A stretch of 44,639 nucleotides of DNA, taken from assembly GCA_023392995.1 (NCBI GenBank), contig JAEWMZ010000383.1, positions 1-44,639 of the forward strand. Reading direction: 5' to 3'. Of the stretch, positions 8,361-15,629 are shown one piece after another. Numbering within the stretch: the stretch's first letter is position 1; each line of letters opens with the position of its first letter. Both the position numbers and the translations under genes were made by a program. Under the pieces are notes generated by a model, which saw nothing but the letters and a program-made list of their open reading frames with translations, was not told where the DNA came from and ran no database searches. The stretch comes from Bacillota bacterium (GTDB taxonomy: Bacteria; Bacillota; Clostridia; Lachnospirales; Lachnospiraceae).

Positions 8361-9347
8361 ATGTATGTTGCACCAAAAGTAAAACCCTTATGTCCCCCGG
8401 AGAAGGCTCCGCGTTTTGAAGATGTGCCTTATGCGGAGGTGGTATTGGACAATGGACAGTCTTATACGCTGAAGCTGGACATCTATCAAAATCCAGAGCA
8501 GACTGAGCCGGGACCCTGCATTATCTACATCTTTGGTGGAGGTTGGAGCTGGGGAGAATACAAACAGGTGACGCAGAAGGCGGTTTATTGCCGGGATCTG
8601 GTTCGCCTTACAGAGGAAGGTTACACGGTCGTCTGCCCGGACTATCGGTTGCTTCATCAAAGTATTTTTCCCGCTTGCATCCATGATGTAAAGGGATGTG
8701 TTCGTTTCTTAAAAGCGAATGCAGGGAAATATAATATTGACCCTGAGCGTATTGGTGCATTGGGTAACTCGGCCGGAGGACACTTGGCAGCTATGCTTTC
8801 CATTGGGGGGAATCAGCCAGAGATCGAAGGCGTCGTAGGTGGTAATTTAGAATATGATAGTACCGTAAAAGCAGCGAGTATCTTTTATGCTCCTGCAGAT
8901 CTATGCGCATCAATTGTGGCGAAGACAGCTGCAATGGACGGAGCAGTTAAGGATCTGACTGGAACAGAGGTAGATAATCTAAGCAATGGGAACGCAGATT
9001 CCATTATGGCACTTGCGATTGGCTATGTTGGACCCGGCCACAATATTAAGTCACTGGGTGATTTGATAGAAAAAAATGATACGGCTAATCCTGATTGGAA
9101 GTATGTAGAGCTTTTAAAAAAATGCAGTCCGATTACTTATGCACGTGAAGAGTGTGTTCCAGTGTGTCTATTCCAGGGAGGACATGATCCACTCGTGGAG
9201 CCGGCGCAGACAGAGGCATTATATCATGCGTTGTTAAAGGCGGGTGCCGATGTAACAATGATTTGCCGTGCCTATGGTGGCCATGGACCATCACTGGGAG
9301 AAAGAATTGACCATTTTGCATATCAATTTTTAAAGGATCGTCTGTAA
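8361..9347 (+). CDS. Alpha/beta-hydrolase (esterase/lipase family)
   Basis: A 328-residue cytosolic hydrolase of the hormone-sensitive-lipase/BD-FAE type. The oxyanion motif is FGGGW (58-62), the nucleophile is Ser137 in GNSAGG, and the likely acid and base are Asp276 (GGHDPLV) and His308 (GGHGPS), all in family order. There is no signal peptide. It probably removes an acyl group or opens a lactone of the imported substrate before the kinase and aldolase act. AGGAGG (8345-8350) lies ten bases before this ATG; an ATG at 8354 is out of frame and too close to the ribosome site. It follows element E2. Fold certain; substrate unknown. Confidence 0.87.
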   Translation: MYVAPKVKPLCPPEKAPRFEDVPYAEVVLDNGQSYTLKLDIYQNPEQTEPGPCIIYIFGGGWSWGEYKQVTQKAVYCRDLVRLTEEGYTVVCPDYRLLHQSIFPACIHDVKGCVRFLKANAGKYNIDPERIGALGNSAGGHLAAMLSIGGNQPEIEGVVGGNLEYDSTVKAASIFYAPADLCASIVAKTAAMDGAVKDLTGTEVDNLSNGNADSIMALAIGYVGPGHNIKSLGDLIEKNDTANPDWKYVELLKKCSPITYAREECVPVCLFQGGHDPLVEPAQTEALYHALLKAGADVTMICRAYGGHGPSLGERIDHFAYQFLKDRL

Positions 9348-9403
9348 TAGTAATTTGCAGCAAAAAACTATAGTAAAAGGGATACGAGAAAGGAAATAAA
9401 AAA

Positions 9404-10681
9404 ATGACAACTCAAATGATTATAGCACTTGCAATTGTTATTCTTATGATAGGTATGATTATGTCAGATAAGTTCGCTTTTGGTGCACCGCCATTAGTTG
9501 CAGCTATCTTGATGGTATTAACGGGGATTTCTACTATTAAAGATGTATTCGCAGGATTTGTTGATCCAAATGTAGTTATGATTGCAGGCTTCATGGCAGT
9601 TTTGGCAGGTTTGCAAAAGACCAGATTTATGACAATGATTCAGAATGTAATGGCGAACCTTGCAGCAAAAGGTGGTTTTAAAGCATATATTCTTATGATT
9701 GTTGTAGTTATGTTAGGCGCCAGCTTAATCAGCGGAACTGGATTCTATGTAATGGTTCTTTCCATTGCAGCTTCGATTCCTTATAACAAGAACTTACCAA
9801 ATTCAAAATTAGTAATGCCTTTAGGCTTTGCGACATCACGTGCTTTAGTTCCGGTAAGTGTAGCCTTCTTCGTAGGACTTTCAAACTCTCTGCTAGATAG
9901 TGCAAAGTTTGAGGGAACAGTTCCTATGGCAAAATTCTCGATCATGACCTTTATTGTGTCAATCGCTTTCCTGGTTTGGGCATTAATTGCATATCGCATG
10001 CTTCCTGATCATGATATTAATAAAGAGAAGGATGGCAACACGGAAACTAAGAAAGCAGCTGAAGCAGTAGTATTACCATTATGGAAAGAAGTTGTTACAT
10101 ACATCGTATTTGCTATTGCTACGGTAGGAATGATGTTCGCTTCTAAGCTTGGTGAAGTAGCATATATCCTTCCCGCTGCCGGAACTGCAATTCTTTGCTT
10201 TGTTCGTGTATTTGATTTTAAAGAAGCTCGTCAGAACCTGTTCTCTCCACTTGTTATCATGATGGCTAGCGTAATTGGTGTTGCAAGCGCTCTTGCAAAC
10301 ACTGGCTTTACAGCACTGGTTGGTGATTCAATTGCAAAATCAATGGGTTCCAACATTAGTCCTTTTGTACTTGTGTTAGTATTCTGTTTACTTACAAGTG
10401 CCTGCGCTACACTTACAGGTGCAAGCTTTGGTTCCTTATTTATCTTTGCTCCTATTGGTATTGCAACCTGTATGAGTCTTGGATTAAATCCTACAGCTCT
10501 TGCTGCAGCAATTACTGCTTCTGCATGGGGCGGCGGATTCTTACCAATCGATGGACTGCCTGCGATGATTTTAGGTATGGGTAAATACAAGCTTTCACAA
10601 TTCTTCAAGTTTTCAATTCCGATGTACTTAATTCAGATCGTTGCATTAGCAGCGGGAGCGGTTTTATTATTCCCGATGTAA
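9404..10681 (+). CDS. Ion-transporter-superfamily permease (SLC13/CitMHS-like)
   Basis: A 425-residue, very hydrophobic protein with about 10-12 membrane segments and the two-fold repeat of the ion transporter superfamily. Each half carries a re-entrant loop region rich in small residues: SLISGTGFYVMV in the first half and SAWGGGFLPIDGLPAM in the second. A hydrophilic cytoplasmic loop (about 200-225) divides the halves. Members of this group take up organic anions or carboxylates coupled to sodium or protons. As the last gene of the acid-sugar operon it is the likely uptake system for the pathway substrate. AAAGGAAA precedes the ATG. A terminator follows directly. Superfamily confident; exact family and substrate uncertain. 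Confidence 0.82.
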   Translation: MTTQMIIALAIVILMIGMIMSDKFAFGAPPLVAAILMVLTGISTIKDVFAGFVDPNVVMIAGFMAVLAGLQKTRFMTMIQNVMANLAAKGGFKAYILMIVVVMLGASLISGTGFYVMVLSIAASIPYNKNLPNSKLVMPLGFATSRALVPVSVAFFVGLSNSLLDSAKFEGTVPMAKFSIMTFIVSIAFLVWALIAYRMLPDHDINKEKDGNTETKKAAEAVVLPLWKEVVTYIVFAIATVGMMFASKLGEVAYILPAAGTAILCFVRVFDFKEARQNLFSPLVIMMASVIGVASALANTGFTALVGDSIAKSMGSNISPFVLVLVFCLLTSACATLTGASFGSLFIFAPIGIATCMSLGLNPTALAAAITASAWGGGFLPIDGLPAMILGMGKYKLSQFFKFSIPMYLIQIVALAAGAVLLFPM

Positions 10682-10695
10682 GATTATAAAAACAG

Positions 10696-10729
10696 AAAAG
10701 TCAGCGCCAATAAGGCGGCTGACTTTTTT
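10696..10729 (+). terminator. Intrinsic terminator of the acid-sugar operon
   Basis: AAAAGTCAGC pairs with GCTGACTTTT around an inner GCC/GGC pair, followed by a run of six T. It lies 15 bp after the permease stop and closes the operon. Confidence 0.85.
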
Positions 10730-10764
10730 GGAAAACCGTTGATGTCGGAGGCTTACCGCTAAGG

Positions 10765-10848
10765 CTCCTGTTGTGATATCGTACTTTTTAGGTCAGTGCT
10801 TTTAGACAAGCTGCTTAAAAAGCATAGTATCACAGCAGGAGTTTTTTG
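10765..10848 (+). terminator. Long second hairpin with T-run
   Basis: CTCCTGTTGTGATA (from 10765) pairs with TATCACAGCAGGAG (10828-10841), enclosing a further TACTTTTTAGG/CTTAAAAAG imperfect pairing, and is followed by TTTTTT. It may be a second terminator or a structured RNA end; the loop is unusually long for a simple terminator. Confidence 0.55.
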
Positions 10849-11070
10849 CAGGGGTTCATAACTGGGGAAGTTTTGGATAAAAATAATAGAAAACCTCCAA
10901 CATAATTCCTAAAAATCGGGGGTTAAGAAAAAAAACCTCGATATTCTCGTCTTATTATGATATACTTAAATTAACTACATGTATCTATTTCTCCTTAGCC
11001 ATGGGTCTGAAGGCAGAAGAGCTTGGAATACGTAAGTAAAATAACGATACATGGTTTGTGCAACACTAAT

Positions 11071-11086
11071 TGCCTGTTTGCAGGCA
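11071..11086 (+). promoter_or_regulatory. Hairpin next to the ribosome site of the 11100 gene
   Basis: TGCCTG-TTTG-CAGGCA is a perfect 6-bp stem ending one base before the ACGGAGG ribosome site (11088-11094). It could affect translation initiation of the small membrane protein; no known riboswitch fold is recognised. Confidence 0.4.
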
Positions 11087-11099
11087 TACGGAGGTTATC

Positions 11100-11501
11100 A
11101 TGCTAAATAACAATAGAATCAGAATGATGACAAAGCTGGCTGTTTATGAAGAAAAAGAAGGTAAAGAAGACATTCGTCTGAGTAAATATTATAAAACAGA
11201 TTATGTCAGATATCAGACAATCAAGTCTGTCATCTGTGCGACGATTGGGTACGCTTTGATACTTGCACTTATATTTATGTACCAATCAGAATATATCATA
11301 AAGAATGCAGTGACCCTTGACTATAAGACAATCGGTATCTTCATTGCCGGAGTTTATATTATAATCATAACAATTTATGGTTTTGCATCAATCGTTGGTT
11401 ATTCGCTGAAATACGACAGATCAAGAAAAAAACTGGGTCGATACTATAAGATGCTAAAGCGGCTTGATAAAATATATAATGAGGAGACACCAGAGTCATA
11501 A
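11100..11501 (+). CDS. Small membrane protein of unknown function
   Basis: A 133-residue protein I do not recognise. It has a basic and acidic cytoplasmic head (about 1-40), two membrane segments (about 42-62 and 78-102), and a highly basic tail with SRKKLGRYYKMLKRLDK. The ATG at 11100 is chosen because ACGGAGG lies five bases before it; an in-frame ATG at 11070 has no ribosome site and overlaps a hairpin. The next gene starts 19 bp downstream, so both are probably co-transcribed. Their position just before cdaA suggests a shared envelope role, but that is inference only. Confidence 0.75.
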   Translation: MLNNNRIRMMTKLAVYEEKEGKEDIRLSKYYKTDYVRYQTIKSVICATIGYALILALIFMYQSEYIIKNAVTLDYKTIGIFIAGVYIIIITIYGFASIVGYSLKYDRSRKKLGRYYKMLKRLDKIYNEETPES

Positions 11502-11519
11502 ATTTGGGAGGAATATATC

Positions 11520-12569
11520 ATGATGTCATTACTAGTATTTCGAGAGAGGATTAAAAATTTTTATCAAAGATATGATATCTATGTAACAGCATTTACGAAG
11601 TTTGTCTTTGCGTTGCTTACATTCCTGGCAATCAACGGACAGATTGGTTATGATTCCAGACTTGAGTCCCTGCCGGTAGTATTGGGCTTATCCTTACTTA
11701 GTGCCTTTACACCATCCGCAGTTATGGTTCTTTTGGCAGCGCTTGTAACCACTTTGCACATATATTCAGTTGCACCCATCATCTCGATTATCATCATTAT
11801 TATAATTATGATAGTTTATTTCCTTTTTGCCCGTTTTACACCAAAGCTAGGGTATGTTCTATTAGCGATTCCTATTTTATTTTTCTTTCGGATTCCCTAT
11901 ATTATTCCGTTGCTGCTGGGAGTTATTTCGACTCCTTTGGCAATCATACCGACAGCTTGCGGAGTTATCCTATACTATTTGATTTTAATTATTAAAACTG
12001 CAATCACAATGCAGACTAATAATTCCATTGATGATATTTTAAGTATTTATACTTATATTATTGATAGTCTGATTGGTAATAAATTGATGATCATGACGAT
12101 TTTAATCTTCGCATTGGTCTTAATGGTTGTTTATTTCATCAGAAAGATGATGAAATTTGATTATGTTCAGGAAATTTCCATTGGTGCAGGTGCATTAGCA
12201 AGTATTCTAGGCTTCTTAATCAGTGATATTATTCTGGCGCAGTCGGAGCAGATCTTTATTATGATTTTAGGGAATATAGCCTCGGCATTCATTGTTATAG
12301 TGATTAATTTCTTCCGGCTGTCACTGGATTATACGGCTGTTGAGAATGTACAGTTTGAAGATGATGTATATTACTACTATGTAAAAGCTGTGCCAAAGAT
12401 GTCTGTTACAACTCCTCAGATGAAGGTAAAGCATATTAATGTAAAGAATGTGGCGCAGGGAATCTCCCGGGCAAGCCTTCACAGATATGAGGATTCCGAG
12501 GATGGAATGGATGATGATGCATATTTTGATCAGGGCAGCAGCGATGACAGCTGGGATAAAAAAAGATAA
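11520..12569 (+). CDS. Polytopic membrane protein of unknown function
   Basis: A 349-residue protein with about eight or nine membrane segments (residues about 25-265) and a soluble C-terminal tail that becomes strongly acidic (YEDSEDGMDDDAYFDQGSSD). One segment is a run rich in isoleucine. I see no transporter motif or catalytic signature. GGGAGG lies eight bases before the ATG. It follows the small membrane protein by 18 bp and precedes cdaA by about 100 bp, so an operon with cdaA-cdaR is plausible. It could be a partner of the c-di-AMP machinery or an export component; neither can be shown from sequence. Confidence 0.78.
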   Translation: MMSLLVFRERIKNFYQRYDIYVTAFTKFVFALLTFLAINGQIGYDSRLESLPVVLGLSLLSAFTPSAVMVLLAALVTTLHIYSVAPIISIIIIIIIMIVYFLFARFTPKLGYVLLAIPILFFFRIPYIIPLLLGVISTPLAIIPTACGVILYYLILIIKTAITMQTNNSIDDILSIYTYIIDSLIGNKLMIMTILIFALVLMVVYFIRKMMKFDYVQEISIGAGALASILGFLISDIILAQSEQIFIMILGNIASAFIVIVINFFRLSLDYTAVENVQFEDDVYYYYVKAVPKMSVTTPQMKVKHINVKNVAQGISRASLHRYEDSEDGMDDDAYFDQGSSDDSWDKKR

Positions 12570-12668
12570 TTGGATTTGAATTAGAGTTACAAATTAGGTT
12601 TATTATAGATGCAAGAGGGCTTAAGAGGTAGATAGCTCTTGCAAAATTAAGAGTAGGGGAGACGGCGC

Positions 12669-13547
12669 ATGGATATTATCAGGAATTATATCACCAGATA
12701 TTATATCTGGCTATCACTACCCAAGATAAATACTACCGATATTATAGAGATCTGTATTCTGGCCTTTCTGATTTATCACGTTGTAAAATGGATTAAGACG
12801 ACCAGAGCCTGGACTCTTGTAAAAGGCTTGGTAGTAATCATGGTTTTCTGGCTGATTGCAATTATATTTGACTTGAATGTTATTACTTGGATTATCCGAA
12901 ATACAATTAATGTGGGCATCATTGCAATCGTAATTATATTTCAGCCGGAGCTTCGAAAAGCTTTGGAGCAGCTGGGACAAAAGAATATTATGAAATCGAT
13001 CATTACCTTTGATGACGCGAAGGATCGCACTGAGAAATTCTCGGATCATACTTTAAACGAGATCGTTAGAGCAACCTTTGAGCTGGCGAGAACCAAAACA
13101 GGTGCCCTCATTGTTTTAGAGGAGGATACCCCGCTGAATGATTTTGAGAGTACAGGAATATTTATTGATAGTTTAGTCAGCAGTGAATTACTGATTAATA
13201 TATTTGAACATAATACACCGCTCCATGACGGAGCAGTACTTCTTCGGGGAAACCGAATTACGGCAGCAACCTGTTACCTGCCCTTATCTGACAATATGCA
13301 GCTCAGCAAGGAACTGGGAACAAGGCACCGTGCCGGAATTGGAATCAGCGAGGTATCGGATAGTCTGACCATCATTGTGTCTGAGGAAACCGGAAAGGTA
13401 TCAATTGCAAAGGGCGGTAAGCTGATTCGCAACGTCGATGGTGATTACCTTAGAACGAAGCTTGCGGATGCGCAAAGAAAGACCAATGAGGTTAAGAAAT
13501 TAAAACTTTGGAAGGGAAGACTAAGGAATGAAAGAGAAGTTGACTAG
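12669..13547 (+). CDS. cdaA: Diadenylate cyclase CdaA
   Basis: A 292-residue membrane enzyme that joins two ATP into c-di-AMP. The N-terminus has three membrane segments (about 23-41, 50-68 and 75-92) followed by the DAC domain with its two signature motifs, LHDGA (Asp187-Ala189) and GTRHR (Arg219-Arg221). GGGGAG precedes the ATG. The last 20 bases overlap the start of cdaR, the usual arrangement in Firmicutes, where CdaR modulates CdaA. Upstream there is a 7-bp GCAAGAG/CTCTTGC hairpin (12611-12642) in the leader. c-di-AMP controls potassium and osmolyte transport and cell-wall homeostasis. glmM, often third in this operon, is absent here; an HPr gene takes that place. Confidence 0.96.
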   Translation: MDIIRNYITRYYIWLSLPKINTTDIIEICILAFLIYHVVKWIKTTRAWTLVKGLVVIMVFWLIAIIFDLNVITWIIRNTINVGIIAIVIIFQPELRKALEQLGQKNIMKSIITFDDAKDRTEKFSDHTLNEIVRATFELARTKTGALIVLEEDTPLNDFESTGIFIDSLVSSELLINIFEHNTPLHDGAVLLRGNRITAATCYLPLSDNMQLSKELGTRHRAGIGISEVSDSLTIIVSEETGKVSIAKGGKLIRNVDGDYLRTKLADAQRKTNEVKKLKLWKGRLRNEREVD

Positions 13548-14745
13548 GAATATCGGCTTAAAAATCCTATCTGTTGTTCTGGCTGCAATTCTGTGGTTGG
13601 TAATTACGAATATTGATGATCCTATTAAAACGAAGAACTTTTATAATGTTCCTGTGGAAATACTAAATGAAGATGCAATTGCTTCTCTGAATCAGGTATA
13701 TGATATTAAGGAAGGGGAAACAATTGATTTTACAGTAGCAGCGCGAAGATCCATCATTGAGAATCTGGCACTTTCTGATTTTAGAGTCACCGCTGATTTT
13801 TCAAAATTATCGGATGTGAATGCAGTTACCATTGACATTACCTGTCTTAGATATGGGGATGAGGTTTCGATTGCTGATGGCTTGTACCAAGTGATGAAGG
13901 TGAGTCTGGAAGAGCAGGCAGAAAAGCATTTCCGGGTCGATGTTGTGCAGAAGGGTGAGCCTGCCGAGGGCTATTACGTAGCGGAGAAGACAGCAAGTAC
14001 CATTGTTCAGGTGTCCGGACCCAAATCCAAGATTGAAAGGATCTCTCAAATTATTGTTGAAGTTGATGTTACTGGGGTTTCCGGTTCCTTCCCCTTCCGA
14101 GCAACAGAACAGCCGAAAGCTGTGGATGCAGACGGTAAGGAGATTGATTCCTCTAATCTTAAATTCAGTGATAAAAAAATATCGGTGAATATCGTGATAT
14201 ACAAAACAAAAGCGATTGATTTGCTCGTTACCACTTCGGGAAAACCTAGAGAGGGCTATGTGCTGACCTCGGTAGAATATGAGCCTAAGACCATAGAGAT
14301 TGCCGGAGAGGATGCTGCCTTAAATGAGATTCAAAGGCTGGAAGTAACGGAAGATATTGAGGGCATTTACAAGGATGTGGAGAAGGAAATTAATCTTCAG
14401 GAGGAACTGGGAAAAGGGCTGATCTTGGTTGAAAAGAGCCAGACAGCGGTAGTGAATATAAAGGTAGAAAGAGCAAAGACAAAGGATATTGTTCTTCAAT
14501 TAAATGATATTGATGTACGAAATATACCAAATGGTTTAGAATTAAGCCTATTAAACACGGCTCCCATCCTCATTCGAATGATAGGGCCAGAGAAAGATAT
14601 CAATGATTTAACCGTGAATGATCTCAAGCCTTTCATTGACTTGGCAGATTATTCTAGCGGTACATATGAAGTAAAAATACAAGTTGGCACATCACTAAAC
14701 AGTAGTATTCAAAATAGTCCGACTTTACATGTTCAACTAAGTTGA
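13528..14745 (+). CDS. cdaR: CdaA regulator CdaR (YbbR-domain protein)
   Basis: A 405-residue protein with one N-terminal membrane anchor (about 9-27, GLKILSVVLAAILWLVI) and an extracellular region of about four YbbR-type beta repeats, marked by recurring P-x-x-V-x-V/I-x-G and valine-rich strands (for example VSGPKSKIERI and IRMIGPEKDI). In other Firmicutes CdaR binds CdaA and adjusts its cyclase activity. Its ATG lies inside the end of cdaA, implying translational coupling. The HPr gene begins 32 bp after its TGA. Confidence 0.92.
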   Translation: MKEKLTRNIGLKILSVVLAAILWLVITNIDDPIKTKNFYNVPVEILNEDAIASLNQVYDIKEGETIDFTVAARRSIIENLALSDFRVTADFSKLSDVNAVTIDITCLRYGDEVSIADGLYQVMKVSLEEQAEKHFRVDVVQKGEPAEGYYVAEKTASTIVQVSGPKSKIERISQIIVEVDVTGVSGSFPFRATEQPKAVDADGKEIDSSNLKFSDKKISVNIVIYKTKAIDLLVTTSGKPREGYVLTSVEYEPKTIEIAGEDAALNEIQRLEVTEDIEGIYKDVEKEINLQEELGKGLILVEKSQTAVVNIKVERAKTKDIVLQLNDIDVRNIPNGLELSLLNTAPILIRMIGPEKDINDLTVNDLKPFIDLADYSSGTYEVKIQVGTSLNSSIQNSPTLHVQLS

Positions 14746-14777
14746 TTCTCATAAATCCGAAGATAGGAGGATGCCGA

Positions 14778-15056
14778 ATGGTAAGCAAAAAAATAGTAGT
14801 TGACATCCCTGCCGGATTACATTTAAGACCAGTAAGTATCTTGTGTAACCGCTCTATTGATTTTAATTCATCCATTATGATTAAGAAAAACGAAAAATCT
14901 GTGAATGCAAAGAGTGTATTAGGAATATTATCGGCTGGTGTAAAATATGGCGATGAAATTGAATTAATATGCGAAGGCTCTGATGAGGAGGAAGCTCTTG
15001 AGACTCTGTCAATGATGATTAGCGAAGGGCTGGGAGATAAGATAGGAAAAAAGTAG
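14778..15056 (+). CDS. HPr family phosphocarrier protein
   Basis: A 92-residue HPr. His15, the phospho-acceptor of the PTS, is present in AGLHLRP, and the HPr-kinase site Ser46 is present in AKSVLGI. Having His15 it is not a Crh-type protein, although GLHLRPV departs from the usual GLHARPA. AGGAGG ends eight bases before the ATG at 14778; an upstream in-frame ATG at 14742 overlaps cdaR and lacks a ribosome site. It is 32 bp behind cdaR and followed by a strong terminator, so it appears to be the last gene of the cda operon. Whether it is the general ptsH or a second, specialised HPr cannot be decided here. Confidence 0.88.
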   Translation: MVSKKIVVDIPAGLHLRPVSILCNRSIDFNSSIMIKKNEKSVNAKSVLGILSAGVKYGDEIELICEGSDEEEALETLSMMISEGLGDKIGKK

Positions 15057-15085
15057 TTGCGAAAAAAAATGCATAATGTTATAAT
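15057..15085 (+). promoter_or_regulatory. Consensus-like promoter directly before a terminator
   Basis: TTGCGA (15057-15062) and TATAAT (15080-15085) are 17 bp apart. Transcription would start near 15092, inside the following terminator hairpin, giving an RNA of only about 50 nt. The same TTGCGA box occurs in the promoter at 44534. Confidence 0.4.
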
Positions 15086-15088
15086 GAG

Positions 15089-15143
15089 GATCACTATTAA
15101 TGAATATGTATAATTATACTATATTCGAATAGTGATCTTTTTT
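15089..15143 (+). terminator. Intrinsic terminator after the HPr gene
   Basis: GATCACTATT (15089-15098) pairs with AATAGTGATC (15128-15137), with an inner GAATAT/ATATTC pairing, and a run of six T follows. Confidence 0.88.
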
Positions 15144-15151
15144 ATAACAAT

Positions 15152-15302
15152 GGGCAATTGCGAGACAATATAGTCATTGCAATTGTATACACAGCAAATA
15201 CTATTTCTTCGCTCCAACGCTTCCTTCGGGCTTAGCTTCCGCTTCGATATAGTATTTGCTGTGTATACAATATTTTCAGTTTATGAGTTTTGCAATAACC
15301 TA
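15152..15302. mobile_element. Miniature inverted-repeat element, copy E3 (subtype A)
   Basis: A 151-bp palindrome beginning GGCAATTGCGAGAC and ending in the near inverse, with inner TGTATACACAGCAAATACTA arms and the CTTCGCTCCAACGCTTCC core. The flanks TTTATAACAAT (15141-15151) and TTTAAAATAAT (15303-15313) match at 9 of 11 positions. It is immediately followed by copy E4. Confidence 0.8.
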
Positions 15303-15313
15303 TTTAAAATAAT

Positions 15314-15464
15314 AGGCGATTGCGAAACAATATAGTTAGTGCAATTGTATACACAACAAATACTATTTCTTCGCTCCAACGCTCCTTCGGGCTTAGCTTC
15401 CACTTCGATATAGTATTTGCTGTGTATACAATAACTTCAGCTAATGAGTTTCGCAATTACTTAA
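15314..15464. mobile_element. Miniature inverted-repeat element, copy E4 (subtype A)
   Basis: A 151-bp copy in the same orientation as E3, beginning AGGCGATTGCGAAAC and ending GTTTCGCAATTACTTA. It is bounded by a perfect 11-bp direct repeat TTTAAAATAAT (15303-15313 and 15465-15475). Between E4 and leuA (15476-15629) I see no leucine T-box, attenuator or clear promoter. Confidence 0.83.
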
Positions 15465-15629
15465 TTTAAAATAATATAGAAAGGAAATGATGCAGTTGGG
15501 ACTCGTATAGACAATACCAAATTATTCATCATTAAAATTTATAGTGTAATTTACCGACTCCGTAGGAAATAGGAAGATTCGATTATGGAAACTTTAAAAA
15601 ATTATAATTATTCCAGGAGGAAATTACAC

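Noticed and set aside
12570..12668. c-di-AMP riboswitch before cdaA
   Set aside because: The region is too short and shows only a simple 7-bp hairpin.
15476..15629. Leucine T-box or leader peptide before leuA
   Set aside because: No T-box AGGGTGG-type motif, no terminator/antiterminator pair and no leucine-rich short frame were found.
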